Of a stretch of 64,000 bases of DNA, positions 44,424 through 53,028 are shown piece by piece. Below the pieces are notes generated by a model. That model was given only the letters and a program-made list of their open reading frames with translations. It did no database searches and was not told where the DNA came from. The translations under genes were made by a program, and so were the position numbers. Location of the stretch: the NCBI RefSeq assembly GCF_009720365.1, contig NZ_ML769313.1:766990-830989 (forward strand), written 5' to 3'. The DNA comes from Catellatospora paridis. GTDB lineage: Bacteria; Actinomycetota; Actinomycetes; Mycobacteriales; Micromonosporaceae. Numbering within the stretch: position 1 is the first letter of the stretch; the number at the start of each line of letters is the position of its first letter.

Positions 44424-45419
44424 TCACGGCCGCACCACCAGCCGGCCGACGGTCTCGCCCGCGCCGAGCCGGGTGAGGCCGTCCACGGCCTCGTCGAGGC
44501 TGAGCACGCCGCCGATCAGCGGCTGCACGACGCCGTCGGCGGCCAGCCCGCACAGCTTCTCGTGCACCTCGACGACCAGCGCCGGGTTCAGCTGTCGGTA
44601 CAGGCCCCAGTGCACGCCGACGATCGAGTAGTTCTTCACCAGCGCGTGGTTGAGTCCCGGCGTCGGCACGGTGCCGCCCGCGAAGCCGACGACCAGGATG
44701 CGGCCCTCGAACGCGACGCACTTGACCGAGCCCGTGTACGCGTCGCCGCCCACCGGGTCGAAGACCACGTCCGCGCCGCGGCCGCCCGTGGCGGCTTTCA
44801 CCGCGGCGATGAAGTCCTGCTCGCGCCGATCGACCACCAGGTCTGCGCCGAGCTTCGCGGCGACCTCGGCCTTCGCCGCCCCGCCGACGACCGCGATCAC
44901 GGTCGCGCCCGCGGCCTTGCCGAGCTGGATCGCGGCACTGCCGACCCCGCCCGCGCCCGCGTGGATCAGCAGCGTCTCGCCCGGCTGCAGCCGCGCCCGG
45001 CGGTGCAGCGAGAACCAGCCCGTCTGGTACGCGATGTGCATCGCCGACGCCTGCACGTCGTCCAGTGCGGCCGGGGCGGGGAACGCGTCCACGGCCTCGA
45101 CCAGCGCGTATTCTGCCAGCGCGCCCGAGGGCAGCGCGGTCGTCCCGATGACCCGGTCGCCCTCGGTGAACCCCGTGACCTCGGCTCCGGCGGCGACGAC
45201 CTCGCCGCACAGCTCCACACCAGGGGTGAACGGCAGCGGGGGGCGCACCTGGTACTGCCCCCGCACCAGCAGCACGTCCGGGAAGTTCAGCGCCGACGCG
45301 CGCACGCGTACCAGCAGCTGGCTCGGACCCGGCGTCGGAACCTCGGTCTCGACCAGGCTCATCACGTCGCCCGGCTCGCCGTTGGCGGCGACCTGCCAGG
45401 CGCGCATCACGGCGGCCAT
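44424..45419 (-). CDS. Zinc-free quinone oxidoreductase (MDR family, NADPH)
   Basis: 331-aa medium-chain dehydrogenase/reductase-type enzyme: SALNFPDVLLVRGQYQVRPP, GVELCGEVVAAG, cofactor loop IHAGAGGVGSAAIQLGKAAG. No structural zinc Cys cluster is present. Start 45419 shares one base with the MaoC stop (TGATG); ATG 45407 is an alternative. In the operon it may reduce the enoyl or quinone intermediate. Confidence 0.9.
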   Translation of the reverse strand: MAAVMRAWQVAANGEPGDVMSLVETEVPTPGPSQLLVRVRASALNFPDVLLVRGQYQVRPPLPFTPGVELCGEVVAAGAEVTGFTEGDRVIGTTALPSGALAEYALVEAVDAFPAPAALDDVQASAMHIAYQTGWFSLHRRARLQPGETLLIHAGAGGVGSAAIQLGKAAGATVIAVVGGAAKAEVAAKLGADLVVDRREQDFIAAVKAATGGRGADVVFDPVGGDAYTGSVKCVAFEGRILVVGFAGGTVPTPGLNHALVKNYSIVGVHWGLYRQLNPALVVEVHEKLCGLAADGVVQPLIGGVLSLDEAVDGLTRLGAGETVGRLVVRP

Positions 45420-45868
45420 CAGACGTACATCCGCGACACGGTCTCGGCGACGCAGACCGGCTTGTCGCCACCCTCGCGCTCGATGGTCACCTGCGAAATC
45501 AGCTGCACACCGCCGGTGACGTCCTCGACCGACAGCAGCTTCACCGTCGCCCGCACCCGCGAGCCGACCGGCACCGGTGCGGGGAAACGCACCTTGTTGG
45601 TGCCGTAGTTGACGCCCATCTTCACGTCCGGCACCCGCAGCGCGTCGCCGGCCAGGAAGGGGATGAGCGACAGCGTCAGGTATCCGTGCGCGATGGTGGT
45701 GCCGAACGGGCCCGACGCGGCGCGGGCCGGGTCGGTGTGGATCCACTGCAGGTCGCCGGTGGCCTCGGCGAACATGTCGACCCGCTGCTGATCGATCTCC
45801 AACCACTCGCTGGTGCTGACCACGGTGCCGACGGCGGCACGCACGTCGTCCAGGGAGGCGAAGGCCAT
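45419..45868 (-). CDS. MaoC-like enoyl-CoA hydratase/dehydratase
   Basis: 149-aa hot-dog protein with the catalytic Asp and His of hydratase 2 in FAEATGDLQWIHTDPARAAS and GTTIAHGYLTLSLIPFL. It adds water to or removes it from acyl-CoAs. It is the first gene of the acyl-CoA operon and divergent from the TetR gene. Confidence 0.92.
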   Translation of the reverse strand: MAFASLDDVRAAVGTVVSTSEWLEIDQQRVDMFAEATGDLQWIHTDPARAASGPFGTTIAHGYLTLSLIPFLAGDALRVPDVKMGVNYGTNKVRFPAPVPVGSRVRATVKLLSVEDVTGGVQLISQVTIEREGGDKPVCVAETVSRMYV

Positions 45869-45900
45869 GACATAACCCTTCCACGGTGAAGGCTGGCGAA

Positions 45901-45920
45901 CTAAGTAAGCGCTTGCTTAG
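45901..45920. promoter_or_regulatory. 20-bp palindromic operator between maoC operon and tetR
   Basis: CTAAGTAAGCGCTTGCTTAG is a near-perfect palindrome (9 of 10 pairs) lying in the divergent gap between the acyl-CoA operon and the TetR gene. It is the likely binding site of that repressor and would control both directions. Confidence 0.7.
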
Positions 45921-45976
45921 GATGCCGGTATGGAAGGGTGCTGTCAACGCTTCACTCCGAGCCGTGGAGGACCCCG

Positions 45977-46609
45977 ATGAACACCGCCGCCGCCGACCTC
46001 GACGAGGTCGCGATGCTGGAGCGGGCCTGGCACGACGTCAGTCCGGCCCCCGCCCGGCGGCTGCTCATCGCCGCCGTCCAGGCCTTCGCCGAACGCGGCT
46101 ACCACGCGACCACCACCCGCGACATCGCGACGCGGGTCGGCATGAGCCCCGCCGGGGTGTACGTGCACTACCGCTCCAAGGAGGAGCTGCTGCACCGCAT
46201 CTGCCTGGTCGGTCACCGGCACTCGCTGGTCGCCCTGCGCGCGGCGGCGGCCCGCAGCGACGACCCCGTGCAGCAGCTACGCGACGTCATCGGCGACTTC
46301 GCCGCCTGGCACGCCCTGTTCCACACCCCGGCCAGGGTCATCTCGTACGAGCTCAACGCCCTGGAACCGGCGCACCTCACCGAGATCACCGCGCTGCGCC
46401 ACGAGATGGACCTGCTGGTGCGAGCCACCCTGGAACACGGCGTCGCGCGTGGCGTCTTCGACGTGCCCGACATCCCCGGCACCGGCCTGGCCCTGCTCTC
46501 CCTGACCGTCGACGTCGCCCGCTGGTATCGCACCTCCGGCCGCAGCGCCCCCGAGGACATCGGCGCGCTCTACGCCGACCTCGCCGTACGCATGGTCCAG
46601 GCCCGCTGA
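45977..46609 (+). CDS. TetR-family repressor of the acyl-CoA operon
   Basis: 210-aa regulator. HTH: LLIAAVQAFAERGYHATTTR, DIATRVGMSPAGVYVHYRSK, then EELLHRICLVGH. The ligand domain contains DVIGDFAAWHALFHT and resembles fatty-acid/acyl-CoA responsive TetRs. GGAGG lies 6 nt before the ATG. It is divergent from a beta-oxidation-type operon and shares a palindromic operator with it. Confidence 0.9.
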   Translation: MNTAAADLDEVAMLERAWHDVSPAPARRLLIAAVQAFAERGYHATTTRDIATRVGMSPAGVYVHYRSKEELLHRICLVGHRHSLVALRAAAARSDDPVQQLRDVIGDFAAWHALFHTPARVISYELNALEPAHLTEITALRHEMDLLVRATLEHGVARGVFDVPDIPGTGLALLSLTVDVARWYRTSGRSAPEDIGALYADLAVRMVQAR

Positions 46610-46624
46610 CCCCCGCAGAGATGC

Positions 46625-47050
46625 TCAGGTCGGCGGGTTGTCGGCCAGCCAGACCGACGCGCGGCGGGCCGAGGCGCGCGACAGCCACGCGTCCTGGACC
46701 AGCTCGGCCAGCTCGCGGCGGCTGATCTCGCCGATCCGGCAGGCTCGCAGCAGCACCGACGGGTGGCCGTTGAAGTGCGCGGTGGTGAAGTACGGTGAGG
46801 ACTCGTCCTGGACCATCGCCTGCTTGTCGGCGTCCGATCCGACCCAGAAGACGATCACGTCGGGGTAGCGCTCGCCGGTGTCGGGGTCGACGGCGTCCGG
46901 CCGCGGATTGCGGAAGAAGATGAAGGACTTCCCGCCCACCTGGTAGACGGGGTTCTCCCCGGATCCGTACTCGACGGTGACGTGCGGCATGGCCAGGGCC
47001 AGCTCGTGCACGTCGTCGACCTGGGCGGGTCGCTCGTTGTCGTCGGACAC
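46625..47050 (-). CDS. MmcQ/YjbR-family protein
   Basis: 141-aa double-wing (CyaY-like fold) protein: VHELALAMPHVTVEYGSG, YQVGGKSFIFFRNPRPD, HFNGHPSVLLRACRIGEISR, ELVQDAWLSRAS. The family may bind DNA but its role is unsettled. GTG start 47050 lies 6 nt after TATGCT with no ribosome site, suggesting a leaderless mRNA. Confidence 0.85.
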   Translation of the reverse strand: MSDDNERPAQVDDVHELALAMPHVTVEYGSGENPVYQVGGKSFIFFRNPRPDAVDPDTGERYPDVIVFWVGSDADKQAMVQDESSPYFTTAHFNGHPSVLLRACRIGEISRRELAELVQDAWLSRASARRASVWLADNPPT

Positions 47051-47115
47051 GCTGCGAGCATATGTCGTAGCCCGTGCGCTGGACGTGCGCCGGACTGCCG
47101 CGCCACGATACGGGG

Positions 47116-47499
47116 ATGCGTTCTCGAACTGCCGGCATGTGGTGGGGCACCGCGATCGAAGCGCCCGACCCCGCGGCGCTGGCGCGCTTCTACGCCGAGC
47201 TGCTCGGCTGGCCCGTCGTCCACGAGGAGCCGGGAACGGCGATCATCGCACCGCCGCAGGGAGCCGTCTACCTGGTGTTCCAGCAGGCCACCGGCTACCA
47301 GGCGCCCGTCTGGCCGCCGGTCGACGGCGCGCAGCGCCCGATGATGCACTTCGACTTCCAGGTCGGGGACCTCGACTCGGCCGTCGCCGAGGCGCTCGCC
47401 CTGGGCGCGTCGCTCGCCACACCCTCACCGCGAAAGAACGTGCGCGTGTTACTCGACCCGGCTGGACATCCTTTCTGCCTCTGCGTCGAAGAGGACTGA
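47116..47499 (+). CDS. VOC-family (glyoxalase/bleomycin-resistance fold) protein
   Basis: 127-aa protein with two beta-alpha-beta-beta-beta repeats: EAPDPAALARFYAELLGWPV and MMHFDFQVGDLDSAVAEALA, then NVRVLLDPAGHPFCLCVEED. The metal-binding end is of the DPAGHPFCL type. Substrate is unknown. It is divergent from the MmcQ gene. Confidence 0.87.
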   Translation: MRSRTAGMWWGTAIEAPDPAALARFYAELLGWPVVHEEPGTAIIAPPQGAVYLVFQQATGYQAPVWPPVDGAQRPMMHFDFQVGDLDSAVAEALALGASLATPSPRKNVRVLLDPAGHPFCLCVEED

Positions 47500-47520
47500 C
47501 GGACCGAAGCAAATGCCCGG

Positions 47521-48642
47521 TCAGGAGGGCGCCGGGTCGACCAGCCGGCCGTCGGTGGAGGTCGCCGGGTGCGCCAGCTGCGGCAGGTAGTGCCGGGTGA
47601 ACAACTCGCTGATCAGGTCACGGCGGCTTCGTACGCCCGTCTTGTCGAACACGGCCTTGAGATGGTCCTGCACCGTGTACTCGGAGATGCCCAGCACGGT
47701 CGCTATCTGCGCGGTCGACCCGCCCAGCAGCACCTGCTGGGCGACGTCGCGCTCCCGCTGCGACAGCCCGTACGCGTCCAGCACGATCGCGGCGAGATCA
47801 CCCGGCTCGGCCGGCCCGATCGCCACCGCGGTCATCGGTGCCGGGGCCGGCCCGATCCGCCACGCGTGCAGGGCAGCCCACCGGCCGCTGCGGGTACGCG
47901 CCCGGGACCGGGCCTGGGTGGCGGCGGTGGCGGTCGCCCGCGCGGCGACGGCCTGCACGGCGTACGGCAGCGCCGACCCGGCGCGATCCTCCGGCAGGTC
48001 GTCCAGCCACCGCCGGGCCGTCGGCGACACGCTGACCTCGTCCTGGTGCTCGTCGAGCACGACCAGGCCGGGCGCGTCGGCGATGGTCCCGGCGTCCCTG
48101 CCCGCCAGCAGCAGCGAGCGGCGCAGCGCCGTCGTGGCGGGTTTGCTGATCTGCCGCGCCGCGGCCAGGTCCGTGTCCGTGAACGCGGGCGAACCCGCCG
48201 CTCGGCACAGCACCAGCAGGCCCCAGGTGTGCCCGCCCTGGCGCAGCACGACCCGCAGTTCGTCGCGGATGCCCAGCGGCCGCAGGATGTCGCGGTAGTA
48301 CTTGCTGGACGGCAGGTCTCCGTCGGTGGAGTTGCTGAGCAGGCTCGCCGGGTCCGGTCGCCGCGCCAAGGCCCGCAGGTTGTCCACGTCGTCCTGCTCG
48401 ATGTGTTCGATCTCGAACAGGCGCGGCATCGTCTCCTGCGGGAAGCCGTGGCGATGCTGCCCGCCCGTGTCGAGCAGCGTCGACGGGTCCAGCACCACCC
48501 CGCACCAGATGTCAGCCGGCACCAGTTCGGTGATGCCGCGGGTGGCGGCGTCCAGCACGTCGAGGGTCGCCTCGGCGGTGCTGAGGTCACCGCCGATCCG
48601 TCGCAGGGCACGGTCGACGGCATCGGCGCTCAGGGCAGGCAT
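47521..48642 (-). CDS. LuxR-family regulator with GAF-like sensor
   Basis: 373-aa protein. Residues 1-290 have a GAF-like plan (VPADIWCGVVLDPSTLLDTG, LRVVLRQGGHTWGLLVLCRA). The C-terminal LuxR HTH has LSQRERDVAQQVLLGGSTAQ and IATVLGISEYTVQDHLKAVF, with a longer basic tail. Start 48642 lies 7 nt after TAGGCT (leaderless). An 18-bp palindrome sits just upstream. The target may be itself or the divergent lipoprotein gene. Confidence 0.85.
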   Translation of the reverse strand: MPALSADAVDRALRRIGGDLSTAEATLDVLDAATRGITELVPADIWCGVVLDPSTLLDTGGQHRHGFPQETMPRLFEIEHIEQDDVDNLRALARRPDPASLLSNSTDGDLPSSKYYRDILRPLGIRDELRVVLRQGGHTWGLLVLCRAAGSPAFTDTDLAAARQISKPATTALRRSLLLAGRDAGTIADAPGLVVLDEHQDEVSVSPTARRWLDDLPEDRAGSALPYAVQAVAARATATAATQARSRARTRSGRWAALHAWRIGPAPAPMTAVAIGPAEPGDLAAIVLDAYGLSQRERDVAQQVLLGGSTAQIATVLGISEYTVQDHLKAVFDKTGVRSRRDLISELFTRHYLPQLAHPATSTDGRLVDPAPS

Positions 48643-48649
48643 GCGGGTG

Positions 48650-48680
48650 AGCCTAGGCAGCGATCCCAGACTTCTGGGAT
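48650..48680 (-). promoter_or_regulatory. LuxR-gene promoter: leaderless -10 and 18-bp palindrome
   Basis: On the minus strand: perfect palindrome ATCCCAGACTTCTGGGAT with a 2-nt centre (48663-48680), then TAGGCT (48655-48650), 7 nt from the start codon. The palindrome covers the -35 region, a natural place for autoregulation or for a shared operator with the divergent gene at 48790. Confidence 0.6.
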
Positions 48681-48789
48681 GGGCCGAACGAACCCGAGTG
48701 GATAGCCTCCCCGAGACACACACCGGACCGGTGGCCGCCTCCGCGTCCGACGATTCGGCCGTGTCCACGGCCAGGGAGCGAGAAGCACG

Positions 48790-49506
48790 GTGTCCTGGAT
48801 GACCGTCCGTAGGAACGGGTTGGCGCTGCTAGTGGGAGCGGTTGTCGCCGTGTCGGGGGCCTGCGGGGCGGACGGCGGTGGCGGCGCGGACGCCCCGGTC
48901 GACTCGGCGTCGGGCGCCGTCACCTCAGCCGGGCCGTCACCGCAGCCGGGCGCCGGTGCGGCCGGCTGCGCGGACTCGCCCGCTGCCACGGACAACGCGG
49001 CCGCGATCCAGGCGGCCTGGAACGCGGTGCCCGCCGGGCTGCGCACGGCCCTGGCGGCCCAGGGCCTGAAGCCGGACGGCGCCCACGGCGGCATGGCCCC
49101 GGCGGCCGTGGTCAGCGGCCTGGTCGGGATCCACGTCACGAACCTGCTCGCCGCGTCCGGAATCGACGACGCGCAGCGGCACTCGGCGCGCATCACCGCC
49201 GACGTTTATGTCGCGCTCGTCAACAAGGATGCGGCCGCTGCGGCCGGCACCAAACCGCCGGGCCTCCTGACCATCGTCCGCGAGCGGCAGGACCATTTCA
49301 CCAAGGGCATGGGCGGGTACGGCGTCAACGTCGAGTTCCTGCCCGAGTCGATCGTGGCCGACCTGAACACGCTGTTCGGGCCGGTGCCCGACGGCGTCCG
49401 GCAGGGCCCCTCGGCCGGCTCCGGCAAGCCCTACTACCGCCCGACCCTGACAGGCAGCGACATGCTGACGTTCTGGCCGGTCGGCTTCGCCGGCGGCGGC
49501 TGCTGA
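48790..49506 (+). CDS. Hypothetical exported lipoprotein
   Basis: 238-aa protein: a signal peptide (VRRNGLALLVGAVVAVSGAC, lipobox VSGAC), a Gly/Ala/Pro-rich low-complexity linker (27-58), then a compact domain of about 170 residues (NLLAASGIDDAQRHSARITA, ADVYVALVNKDAAAAAGTKP). No family is recognised. GTG 48790 has GGGAG upstream; ATG 48799 is an alternative. Confidence 0.75.
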   Translation: MSWMTVRRNGLALLVGAVVAVSGACGADGGGGADAPVDSASGAVTSAGPSPQPGAGAAGCADSPAATDNAAAIQAAWNAVPAGLRTALAAQGLKPDGAHGGMAPAAVVSGLVGIHVTNLLAASGIDDAQRHSARITADVYVALVNKDAAAAAGTKPPGLLTIVRERQDHFTKGMGGYGVNVEFLPESIVADLNTLFGPVPDGVRQGPSAGSGKPYYRPTLTGSDMLTFWPVGFAGGGC

Positions 49507-49593
49507 CACCTGGGTCGGATGCCCGTGCGTCCGCAGAAGGCCCCGCCACCGGATGTCGCAGCAGGCCGGCGATGGTGCGGGCTGCGGCCGCGG

Positions 49594-50346
49594 TCAGGCC
49601 GCGTCGCTCAGCGCTCGCAGCCACTCGTCGAAGCCGGTGGGTGCGATGCGGGCGTCCTTGCCGGGTAGCAGCACGTCACCGGCCATGTCGAGGCCGAGCA
49701 CCGACGACCATGTGGGTACGAGTCTGACGGTGCGCCCGCGTGCCTCGAGGGTGCGCCGGGCCATGTCCACCAGGTCCTGTGCGTCGGGTCCGGCCACGTC
49801 CCGGTGGCGGCCCTGCGGCTCGTCCAGCGCGACCTCGGCGAGGATGTCGGCCACGTCGCCGGGCGCGATCGGCTGCACCAGCAGCGGCGCGATCGGGGCG
49901 GCCCCGTCCTTCTCGGTCCAGGCGACGACCGTCGCGGCGAAGTCGTGGAACTGCGTTGCGGGGACGATCGTCCATGGCACCGGGCCTGTTTCGACGAGGC
50001 GTTCCTGCTCCCGCTTGCCGGCGTAGTGCGCGTTGCCCTCGATGCGGCTGATCCCGACGATCGAGAGCAGCACGTGGTGCCGCACCCCGGCCCGCTGCTC
50101 GGCGGCGAGCAGGTTCGCGGTGGCCGTGTGGAAGAAGGCCACCGTCTCCGCCCGGTCGCGCGCCGGGCCGCTGGTGGCGTCGATGACGGCCTCGACCCCG
50201 GTCAGCGCGTCGTCCAGGCCCTGTCCGGTCGACAGGTCCACACCGAGCGAGCGGCTGATGCGTACCACGTCGTGCCCGTCGCGTGCCAGCGCGGCGACGG
50301 TGAGCGAGCCGATGTTCCCGGTGGCGCCGGCGACGGCGATACGCAT
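49594..50346 (-). CDS. NmrA-like NAD(P)-binding oxidoreductase
   Basis: 250-aa atypical SDR: NADP loop VAGATGNIGSLTVAAL, then RAGVRHHVLLSIVGISRIEG and SIVGISR region, NAHYAGKREQERLVETGPVP. The catalytic Tyr/Lys pair is weak, as in NmrA/isoflavone-reductase-like members, so it may be a redox sensor or a reductase. It is a single gene on the minus strand. Confidence 0.85.
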   Translation of the reverse strand: MRIAVAGATGNIGSLTVAALARDGHDVVRISRSLGVDLSTGQGLDDALTGVEAVIDATSGPARDRAETVAFFHTATANLLAAEQRAGVRHHVLLSIVGISRIEGNAHYAGKREQERLVETGPVPWTIVPATQFHDFAATVVAWTEKDGAAPIAPLLVQPIAPGDVADILAEVALDEPQGRHRDVAGPDAQDLVDMARRTLEARGRTVRLVPTWSSVLGLDMAGDVLLPGKDARIAPTGFDEWLRALSDAA

Positions 50347-50443
50347 GATGACCAGTCCTCACCTCGCGCCGGAGATCACCTCCGGTGGACCTGCGCCATC
50401 GTATGACGTGTCGTGCCACCCGCCGGAGACCGGCACGCCGCCG

Positions 50444-50483
50444 CGCATCGCCCGATCGACACGGCTGCCGGTCGGGCGATGCG
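50444..50483 (-). terminator. Terminator downstream of the GH20 gene
   Basis: Perfect 12-bp stem CGCATCGCCCGA / TCGGGCGATGCG with a 16-nt loop, about 65 nt past the hexosaminidase stop codon. Confidence 0.6.
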
Positions 50484-50549
50484 TGGCGGGGGCGGGCTCG
50501 CGAGGTGCGCCTGCGGAACCTGTTCGTCCGCGCCACACCTGGGGTCTGT

Positions 50550-52919
50550 TCAGGCGGCGCCGGTGAGGGCGAAGCTGTCGATGTCGAACAGGCTGCCGGT
50601 GGTGCCGGTGAAGACGAGGTAGAGCGGTCCGGAGCCGGTGCTGATGGTGGTGGTGACGTCGGCGTAGTTGGCCCAGCCGCCGGTGTTGGCGACGGTGGCG
50701 GTGCCGAGCAGAGGGCCGGTGGCCGAGCCGGTGCGGATCTGGATGGTGCCGCCGGATCCGCCGGAGGACACGCGGGCCGTGAAGCCGGTCTTGCCTGCGG
50801 GGTTGACGCCGGAGAACCCGATCCAGTCGCCGTTCTCGATGTATCCGACGCGGTTGCCGCCATGTGCGGCGGCGTCGGCGACGATCTGTACGCCCGACTG
50901 GGAGCTGTACGACTCCGCCTCGATCCGGGTCGCCGGTGGCGCGGTGCCGGTGAGGGCGAAGCTGTCGATGTCGAACAGGCTGCCGGTGGTGCCGGTGAAG
51001 ACGAGGTACAGCGGTCCGGAGCCGGTGCTGATGGTGGTCGTGACGTCGGCATAGTTGGCCCAGCCGCCGGTGTTGGCGACGGTGGCGGTGCCGAGCAGCG
51101 GGCCGGTGGCCGACCCGGTGCGGATCTGGATGGTGCCGCCGGATCCGCCGGAGGACACGCGAGCGGTGAAGCCGGTCTTGCCTGCGGGGTTGACGCCGGA
51201 GAACCCGATCCAGTCGCCGTTCTCGATGTATCCGACGCGGTTGCCGCCGTGCGCGGCGGCGTCGGCGACGATCTGCACGCCCGACTGGGAGCTGTACGAC
51301 TCCGCCTCGATGCGGCCGGTGGCGGGCGGGGTGGCCCAGGGGACCTGCGGGGACCGGTAGAAGTTGATGTTCTGCAGCGTCCAACGGGGGCCCTGCGCAC
51401 CCAGGCGCGTCTTGAAGGCGTCCCAGTTGCGGGCCGACTGCGGCGACCAGGCCAGCTCGGCGAGGGCGGGCAGGCGGGGGAAGGCCATGAACTCGATGTC
51501 GGCGAGCTTGGTGAGGGTCTCGCTCCACATCGGGGCCTCCACCCCGAGGATCGCGCTGGCCGGCACGTTGGTGAGCAGGGTGGCGGGATCCCAGTTGTAC
51601 GCGGTCTGCACCTCGATCAGGCCGGCCCAGCTGAGTCCGAGCGGGGTCTGGTTGGTGTACTTCATGTCCAGGTACGCCTTGTTGGCGGGCGACATGACGA
51701 CCTTCGCGCCCTTGCTGACCGCGGCGCTCAGGTCGGCGTCGGAGGTGGTCGTGCCCCAGTACTGGGCGATCCGGCCCGGGGTGTGGTCGGCCTGGCCGAG
51801 CTGGTGCCAGCCCATCACGGTCTTGCCCGCGTTGCCGACGAACGGCTGGATCCGGTTCATGAACGTGCGGTAGTCGGCGTCGGAGGTGCTGTTCGCCTCG
51901 TCGCCACCGATGTGCAGGTACGGGCCGGGGGTGAGGGCCGCCAGCTCGGCGAGGACCTGCTGCACGAACGTGTAGGTGATCTCCTTGCCGACGCACAGCG
52001 AGCTGAAGCCCACGCTGGTGCCCGTGTACAGCGGCGGGGCCGTGTTGTTGCAGTTGAGCTCGGCATAGGAGGCCAGGGCGGCGTTGACGTGCCCCGGCAT
52101 GTCGATCTCCGGCACGATCGTGATGTGGCGGGCCGCGGCGTAGGCGACGAGGTCGGTGTACTGCGCCTTGGTGTAGTAGCCGCCCGCGCCGCCGCCGACC
52201 TGGGTGCTGCCGCCGACGGTCGCCAGGCGCGGCCAGGCGTCCACGACGATGCGCCAGCCCTGGTCGTCGGACAGGTGCAGGTGCAGCGTGTTTATCTTGT
52301 ACTGGCTGATCTCGTCGAGGTATCGCTTGACGACGTCCACGCCGAAGAAGTGCCGCGAGACGTCGAGCATCGCACCGCGGTAGCCGTAGCGCGGGTGGTC
52401 GACGATCCTGCCGCCGGCGAGCTCCCACGGCCCGGGCTGGACGGTGCGCGCCTCGACGGCGGCGGGCAGCAGCTGCCGCAGCGTCTGCACGCCGTGGAAC
52501 AGTCCCGCCGGAGTCTGCGCCCGGACGGTGACCAGGGCCGCGGTCACGTCCAGCTGGTAGCCCTCGCTGCCGACGCTCGGGTCCGCACCGGACAGCAGCA
52601 GTGCGATGCCGCTGGTGGGCGTGCCGCTGGTGGCGGTGACGGGCAGCGCGTAGCCGGTGGAGGGGCGCAGCAGGTCGGCGAGATAGGCGCCGACGGCGGT
52701 GGCGGCCGATGAGCCCGTCGGGGTCTGGATCGTGGCGGCCGCGGGCAGCGTGTAGGTCACGCCGGTGGCGGGCTGCACCGACACCGGCACGGGCACCACG
52801 CTTTGCAGGCTCACGGGAGCGGCGTCGGCCGGAGTGGCCTCCACGGTCCAGGCGAGCCCGGCGGTGGTGACGGCGGCGACTGCGAAGACGAGCAGAACTT
52901 GCCGGGCGCGATGGTGCAC
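50550..52919 (-). CDS. Secreted GH20 beta-N-acetylhexosaminidase with two CBM6 modules
   Basis: 789-aa secreted enzyme. Signal peptide (1-34, ending TPADAA), a GH20b N-terminal domain, then the GH20 barrel: RYGYRGAMLDVSRHFFGVDV, LHLHLSDDQGWRI, VPEIDMPGHVNAAL, and the catalytic Asp-Glu in LHIGGDEAN (about residue 340). Two CBM6 modules (about 532-655 and 661-784, each starting RIEAESYSSQSGVQIV) bind glycans. It removes terminal GlcNAc from chitin oligomers or glycans. Start is GTG 52919 with GGAGG 5 nt upstream. Confidence 0.93.
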   Translation of the reverse strand: MHHRARQVLLVFAVAAVTTAGLAWTVEATPADAAPVSLQSVVPVPVSVQPATGVTYTLPAAATIQTPTGSSAATAVGAYLADLLRPSTGYALPVTATSGTPTSGIALLLSGADPSVGSEGYQLDVTAALVTVRAQTPAGLFHGVQTLRQLLPAAVEARTVQPGPWELAGGRIVDHPRYGYRGAMLDVSRHFFGVDVVKRYLDEISQYKINTLHLHLSDDQGWRIVVDAWPRLATVGGSTQVGGGAGGYYTKAQYTDLVAYAAARHITIVPEIDMPGHVNAALASYAELNCNNTAPPLYTGTSVGFSSLCVGKEITYTFVQQVLAELAALTPGPYLHIGGDEANSTSDADYRTFMNRIQPFVGNAGKTVMGWHQLGQADHTPGRIAQYWGTTTSDADLSAAVSKGAKVVMSPANKAYLDMKYTNQTPLGLSWAGLIEVQTAYNWDPATLLTNVPASAILGVEAPMWSETLTKLADIEFMAFPRLPALAELAWSPQSARNWDAFKTRLGAQGPRWTLQNINFYRSPQVPWATPPATGRIEAESYSSQSGVQIVADAAAHGGNRVGYIENGDWIGFSGVNPAGKTGFTARVSSGGSGGTIQIRTGSATGPLLGTATVANTGGWANYADVTTTISTGSGPLYLVFTGTTGSLFDIDSFALTGTAPPATRIEAESYSSQSGVQIVADAAAHGGNRVGYIENGDWIGFSGVNPAGKTGFTARVSSGGSGGTIQIRTGSATGPLLGTATVANTGGWANYADVTTTISTGSGPLYLVFTGTTGSLFDIDSFALTGAA
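50561..51315 (-). repeat. Tandem 387-bp CBM6 duplication
   Basis: The two CBM6-coding units repeat with a period of 387 bp (129 codons). Over about 120 codons they are almost identical at DNA level, differing at only a few scattered, mostly silent positions. A short Thr/Pro linker separates them. Confidence 0.85.
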
Positions 52920-52934
52920 GAGGTCCTCCAGCGA

Positions 52935-52953
52935 AACGGTAAAGTTTCCTGTT
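52935..52953 (-). promoter_or_regulatory. Imperfect palindrome upstream of GH20 gene
   Basis: On the minus strand AACAGGAAACTTTACCGTT, 7 of 9 pairs complementary around a central C, 15 nt before the start codon in an AT-rich patch. It resembles GGAAACTTTCC-type operators seen before carbohydrate-active genes in related actinomycetes (from memory). Probably the site of a sugar-responsive repressor. Confidence 0.45.
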
Positions 52954-53028
52954 AGTTTGACGGCAGGCTATGTCCAGGTGTCGGCGGTGTCAAGCGCGGC
53001 GATGGCTGCTGCCGCGTACATTCGGCGG

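Noticed and set aside
50561-51315. Near-identical repeats considered as CRISPR or mobile element
   Set aside because: They are two in-frame CBM6-coding units with 387-bp period and no spacers, so a domain duplication.
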